64,000 bases of DNA from contig NZ_CP136693.1 of assembly GCF_032922745.1 (NCBI RefSeq), forward strand, positions 4,568,060-4,632,059, given 5' to 3'. Shown here piece after piece: positions 61,429-64,000 of the stretch. Position numbers and translations under genes: made by a program. Position 1 is the first letter of the stretch. Each line of letters starts with the position of its first letter. The notes below the pieces were generated by a model. The model searched no databases. It worked only from the letters and a program-made list of their open reading frames with translations, and was not told the origin of the DNA. The DNA is from Marinobacter salarius (GTDB lineage Bacteria; Pseudomonadota; Gammaproteobacteria; Pseudomonadales; Oleiphilaceae).

Positions 61429-62137
61429 CACCTTCACAACGCCTGATTTCGACCATGTCGAAATTCTCACTGTAATCCGTTTCCGCCGCCCCAACCGCAC
61501 CGGAATCCGGTACCAGTTGGTCTTCAAAAACGAGCGCGTAGCTTAGCTGATTTCGGGGGAAGTTGGCCAGTATTGCATTGAGATTCTGGCGTTTTTTTTC
61601 AGCCAGGACATTTTCGGCGGCCTGTCGGGACTCGAACAGCCCAAGAGAAATGGCATTTTTATTCTCGCCCCGGGTTACCAGGTAGGAGTCGATCCCCCTC
61701 TGCTGGAGATCGCGAAACAGATCCAGTGCCCGATCTTCCGGTTGAGGAGGTATGATCACCCAATGCAGTGGCGCCAGTTCCCGCTCTTCCTCAGCAACGT
61801 CATAGTCGGTTCCAGGCCGCCCCAGGGAACGATAAGCCTGCCGCGCACTCTGCTCCGAGTCGAACCACCCCAACCGAACGCAGAAACTCAGGGGAACCGC
61901 TTCCCTCTCTGGCGGAGCCTCAACATCAACGGCTGGCTGAGTGGCTTCGCCCTCGGCCAGCGTCACATCATCCCTGGCGGCTTCGGGTTCAACCTCTGGC
62001 GACAGCGGTTTCAGATCAGCCACCCGCGGCAATGCCTGGCGTTCAGTTACAACGGCAACGGGCTTTGGTCCGAGCTTGTCCCCGTATAACCAAAGCGCCC
62101 CATTGATCAGAATCAGGGCAACAGCAAACCACCTCAT
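61403..62137 (-). CDS. SPOR-domain membrane protein
   Basis: 244 residues. One N-terminal transmembrane anchor (WFAVALILINGALWLYG), a variable acidic/Pro linker (about 40-80) and a C-terminal SPOR-like repeat (CVRLGWFDSEQSARQAYRSL, then AISLGLFESRQAAENVLAEK). SPOR domains bind denuded septal peptidoglycan, so a cell-envelope or division role is plausible. It overlaps the coaX stop by four bases and is the last gene of birA-coaX-SPOR. Its 3' end contains the tRNA promoter. Confidence 0.88.
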   Translation of the reverse strand: MRWFAVALILINGALWLYGDKLGPKPVAVVTERQALPRVADLKPLSPEVEPEAARDDVTLAEGEATQPAVDVEAPPEREAVPLSFCVRLGWFDSEQSARQAYRSLGRPGTDYDVAEEERELAPLHWVIIPPQPEDRALDLFRDLQQRGIDSYLVTRGENKNAISLGLFESRQAAENVLAEKKRQNLNAILANFPRNQLSYALVFEDQLVPDSGAVGAAETDYSENFDMVEIRRCEGVATRSENP

Positions 62138-62868
62138 TCGCGTTCACTCTCCCCATCAACAGCCGCAAGCCCCTTGAGCACCAATGAAGGCTCGTGGTGG
62201 GCCGAAAGCCCGGCATCAAGCAGGCCTTCGGCGTCGCCTCCCGTCACCAGGACGCGACCAAGACCAAGACGACGGCAATCCGCCTCAATCCGTGCAGCCA
62301 TTGATGCCCAGAGCCAGACCAGTCCATGCTGGACGCATTCGGTTGTCGACGCCCCAGGCTCCGCAGCCTGCACATCACTGGCATCAAAACCAATTCTCGC
62401 AGCGTCCTGTCTCAAGGACCTGAGCATCATCTGCTTACCCGGGAGAATATAGCCGCCCAGGTGCGCCCCCGTATCGGCAACATAATCAATCGTAATAGCA
62501 CTGCCGGCATCAACAACGGCAAAACCACCCTCATCGGCCTGCCATGCAGCGTACATGGCGTGCCAGCGATCGGCCCCCATCCTGTCGGTTTCGGTGTAGG
62601 CATTCACCAAACCACCTCGACGGGGCTCAGCCCAATGAAACACAATCGGAGCACGACAGAACGCTTCCAACTGCACCTGCAAATGTTGGCGCCTTTCTTC
62701 CGAGATCACAGTGGATACTGCAACTCGCCTGATATGGGCGGACTGACAACGGATGTCGCAGAATGGGTCGTCGGCGTCCAGAATGGCGGAACCGGTGCCA
62801 ACCAAATGACCATCGCCGACCAGCAGCCACTTCAGCCGGGTATTCCCGGCATCCACCAATAGCTTCAT
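62134..62868 (-). CDS. coaX: Type III pantothenate kinase
   Basis: First enzyme of coenzyme A synthesis: ATP plus pantothenate to 4'-phosphopantothenate. 244 residues of the ASKHA fold. Phosphate-1 motif DAGNTRLKW at 6-14, pantothenate and catalytic motif TDRMGADRW with Asp100, phosphate-2 motif VVDAGSAITID near 118-128, and GGYILPG. The usual DxGTA is DAGSA here, a mild variation. Overlaps birA by four bases; the birA-coaX pairing is common. Confidence 0.96.
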   Translation of the reverse strand: MKLLVDAGNTRLKWLLVGDGHLVGTGSAILDADDPFCDIRCQSAHIRRVAVSTVISEERRQHLQVQLEAFCRAPIVFHWAEPRRGGLVNAYTETDRMGADRWHAMYAAWQADEGGFAVVDAGSAITIDYVADTGAHLGGYILPGKQMMLRSLRQDAARIGFDASDVQAAEPGASTTECVQHGLVWLWASMAARIEADCRRLGLGRVLVTGGDAEGLLDAGLSAHHEPSLVLKGLAAVDGESERE

Positions 62869-63830
62869 GGGCGGACCCGCAGGCTTATCTCGCCGGCACG
62901 AACCCTGACCAACTCTTTGCCGTCGTCGATCAGGTAATTACCGGTATCGTCGATCCCATACCCGTTGCCAGCGAGACTACCCTGGCTGGCAACCAGGGCC
63001 TTACCGGAAAAAATATCACGGCGCTGCCAGCGTGAACGGAACCCGACAAAACCCTGACTGGCGAACTCATCCACGGAGCCGAGGACGGAATTAACGAGCG
63101 ACGCCGCAAGTTCGCTACGACTCCAGCGCCGTTCAGGCATAGCTATGTCAAGACTGCTCCAGGATTGATCCACACCGGAGGCCTCTTTCATATGCACATT
63201 CAGGCCAATACCTGCGACGACCTGCACCACCCCCTCTTCAAGTTCGCCCTGGAGCTCAACCAGAATGCCAGCCAGCTTGCTACCACCAAGAAAAATATCG
63301 TTGGGCCACTTTAGCCCGACACCGGCAACACCATGCTGCTCCAGGGCTTCTGCGACCGCCACACCCAGAACCAGGCTTAACCCATCCAGCATGGCGAAGC
63401 TGCCACGAAACGTCAGCCCAAGGCTCAGGTAAAGGTTCTGCCCCTGCGGACTCTGCCAAGGCCGGCCGCGCCTGCCACGACCTGCGGTCTGACAATCGGC
63501 GATGCACACGGGAACGCGACCGGAACCCGCACGGCGTCGCACAATTTCGGCATTGGTCGAATCCACTTCATCCAGTACGGTCAGCTCGATCCTGGAGCGA
63601 CAGTCTGGCGCCAGGCTCTGCGTTATCTGTTCCGCCTCGAGCAAGTCCATATCGCTCAACAGGCGATAACCCTTGCCACGAATGGTTTCTATACGGACCC
63701 CCTCCTCCGCTGCACGACGGACCTGCTTCCAGATTGCCGTGCGACTGATGCCAAGACTGCTGGCAAGGAACTCACCGGAATGGAACTGGCCGTCTGCCAG
63801 GAGGCCAAGAAGTGCTTTGGATTTCATCAA
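62865..63830 (-). CDS. birA: Biotin-protein ligase / biotin operon repressor BirA
   Basis: 321 residues. N-terminal winged helix (about 1-58: SGEFLASSLGISRTAIWKQVRRA) that makes it a possible bio repressor; ligase domain with VDSTNAE at 90-96, the adenylate-binding GRGRRGRPW at 117-125, and KWPNDIFLGGSKLAGILVE; C-terminal SH3-like domain from about 275. Met2 (63827) is an alternative start. First gene of birA-coaX-SPOR. Confidence 0.96.
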   Translation of the reverse strand: MMKSKALLGLLADGQFHSGEFLASSLGISRTAIWKQVRRAAEEGVRIETIRGKGYRLLSDMDLLEAEQITQSLAPDCRSRIELTVLDEVDSTNAEIVRRRAGSGRVPVCIADCQTAGRGRRGRPWQSPQGQNLYLSLGLTFRGSFAMLDGLSLVLGVAVAEALEQHGVAGVGLKWPNDIFLGGSKLAGILVELQGELEEGVVQVVAGIGLNVHMKEASGVDQSWSSLDIAMPERRWSRSELAASLVNSVLGSVDEFASQGFVGFRSRWQRRDIFSGKALVASQGSLAGNGYGIDDTGNYLIDDGKELVRVRAGEISLRVRP

Positions 63831-64000
63831 GGAACGCCCGCGTATTTGAATGGGATCAGGGCGGGATTAAACAACACGTCGAAGCAAAAGACAAAGGACG
63901 ACGCCAAGGTATTTCCAAAGTTTGCCGCCTCAGACCTCAGGGTAACTGAGCAATCTGGGCGGCACCGCACCACTATGGCTTACTATTCATTACTTTTTTG
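63831..64000. other. Upstream of birA, to the window edge
   Basis: 170 bases. I recognise no gene, tRNA, 5S rRNA or clear promoter here. Confidence 0.4.

Noticed and set aside
63831..64000. 5S rRNA or tRNA next to birA, as in some genomes
   Set aside because: The sequence shows no 5S-like ends and no cloverleaf.

Overview
The window reads as chromosomal DNA of a gammaproteobacterium of the Marinobacter/Pseudomonas kind. Three things point there: the unbroken birA-coaX-SPOR / tRNA-tuf-secE-nusG-rplKAJL-rpoBC-rpsLG-fusA-tuf-S10-spc-alpha gene order, the typA<>glnA-DUF4124-ntrBC neighbourhood, and protein lengths typical of that group. The genus is inferred from order and protein character, not from a search.

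Layout. 1-1458: dtd (cut by the window edge) and pip, minus strand. 1506-5518: two group II introns of different classes stacked head to tail on the minus strand. The upstream one (3590-5518, class C-like, intact reverse transcriptase) begins three bases after the U-run of the typA terminator. The downstream one (1506-3589) has a frameshifted reverse transcriptase and no recognisable 5' end. 5574-12894: nitrogen control, with typA divergent from glnA (sigma-54 promoter), a DUF4124 protein and ntrB-ntrC. 12902-18364 (minus): exbB-exbD-exbD-tonB, a TonB-dependent receptor, a terminator and an orphan NarL-type response regulator. A periplasmic cupredoxin is divergent from exbB. 18993-22256: a large secreted MshQ-like (DUF6701) protein with a glycine-rich N-terminus and no pilus genes nearby. 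22356-24190: a third group II intron, class C-like and intact, placed one base after the U-run of the ssb terminator. 24228-29233: ssb, a YajR-like MFS transporter and, divergently, uvrA.

29306-63830 is one long minus-strand run of housekeeping genes: alpha, spc, S10 and str ribosomal operons, tuf, rpoBC, rplKAJL, nusG, secE, tRNA-Trp, a second tuf copy, four tRNAs (Thr-GGT, Gly-TCC, Tyr-GTA, Thr-TGT), then a SPOR protein, coaX and birA. Readable promoters precede the tRNA-tuf unit, rpsL, rpsJ and rpsM. An L10-type leader precedes rplJ and a strong hairpin with U-run lies between rplL and rpoB.

The features most worth a second look are the terminator-seated introns (two terminators, three introns, one tandem), the paired ExbD proteins in which one has Asn where the proton-carrying Asp should be, the solitary MshQ-like protein, and the cupredoxin/TonB cluster with a shared 9-base motif at two promoters. 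I found no CRISPR array, no rRNA, no phage and no clearly new multigene system.
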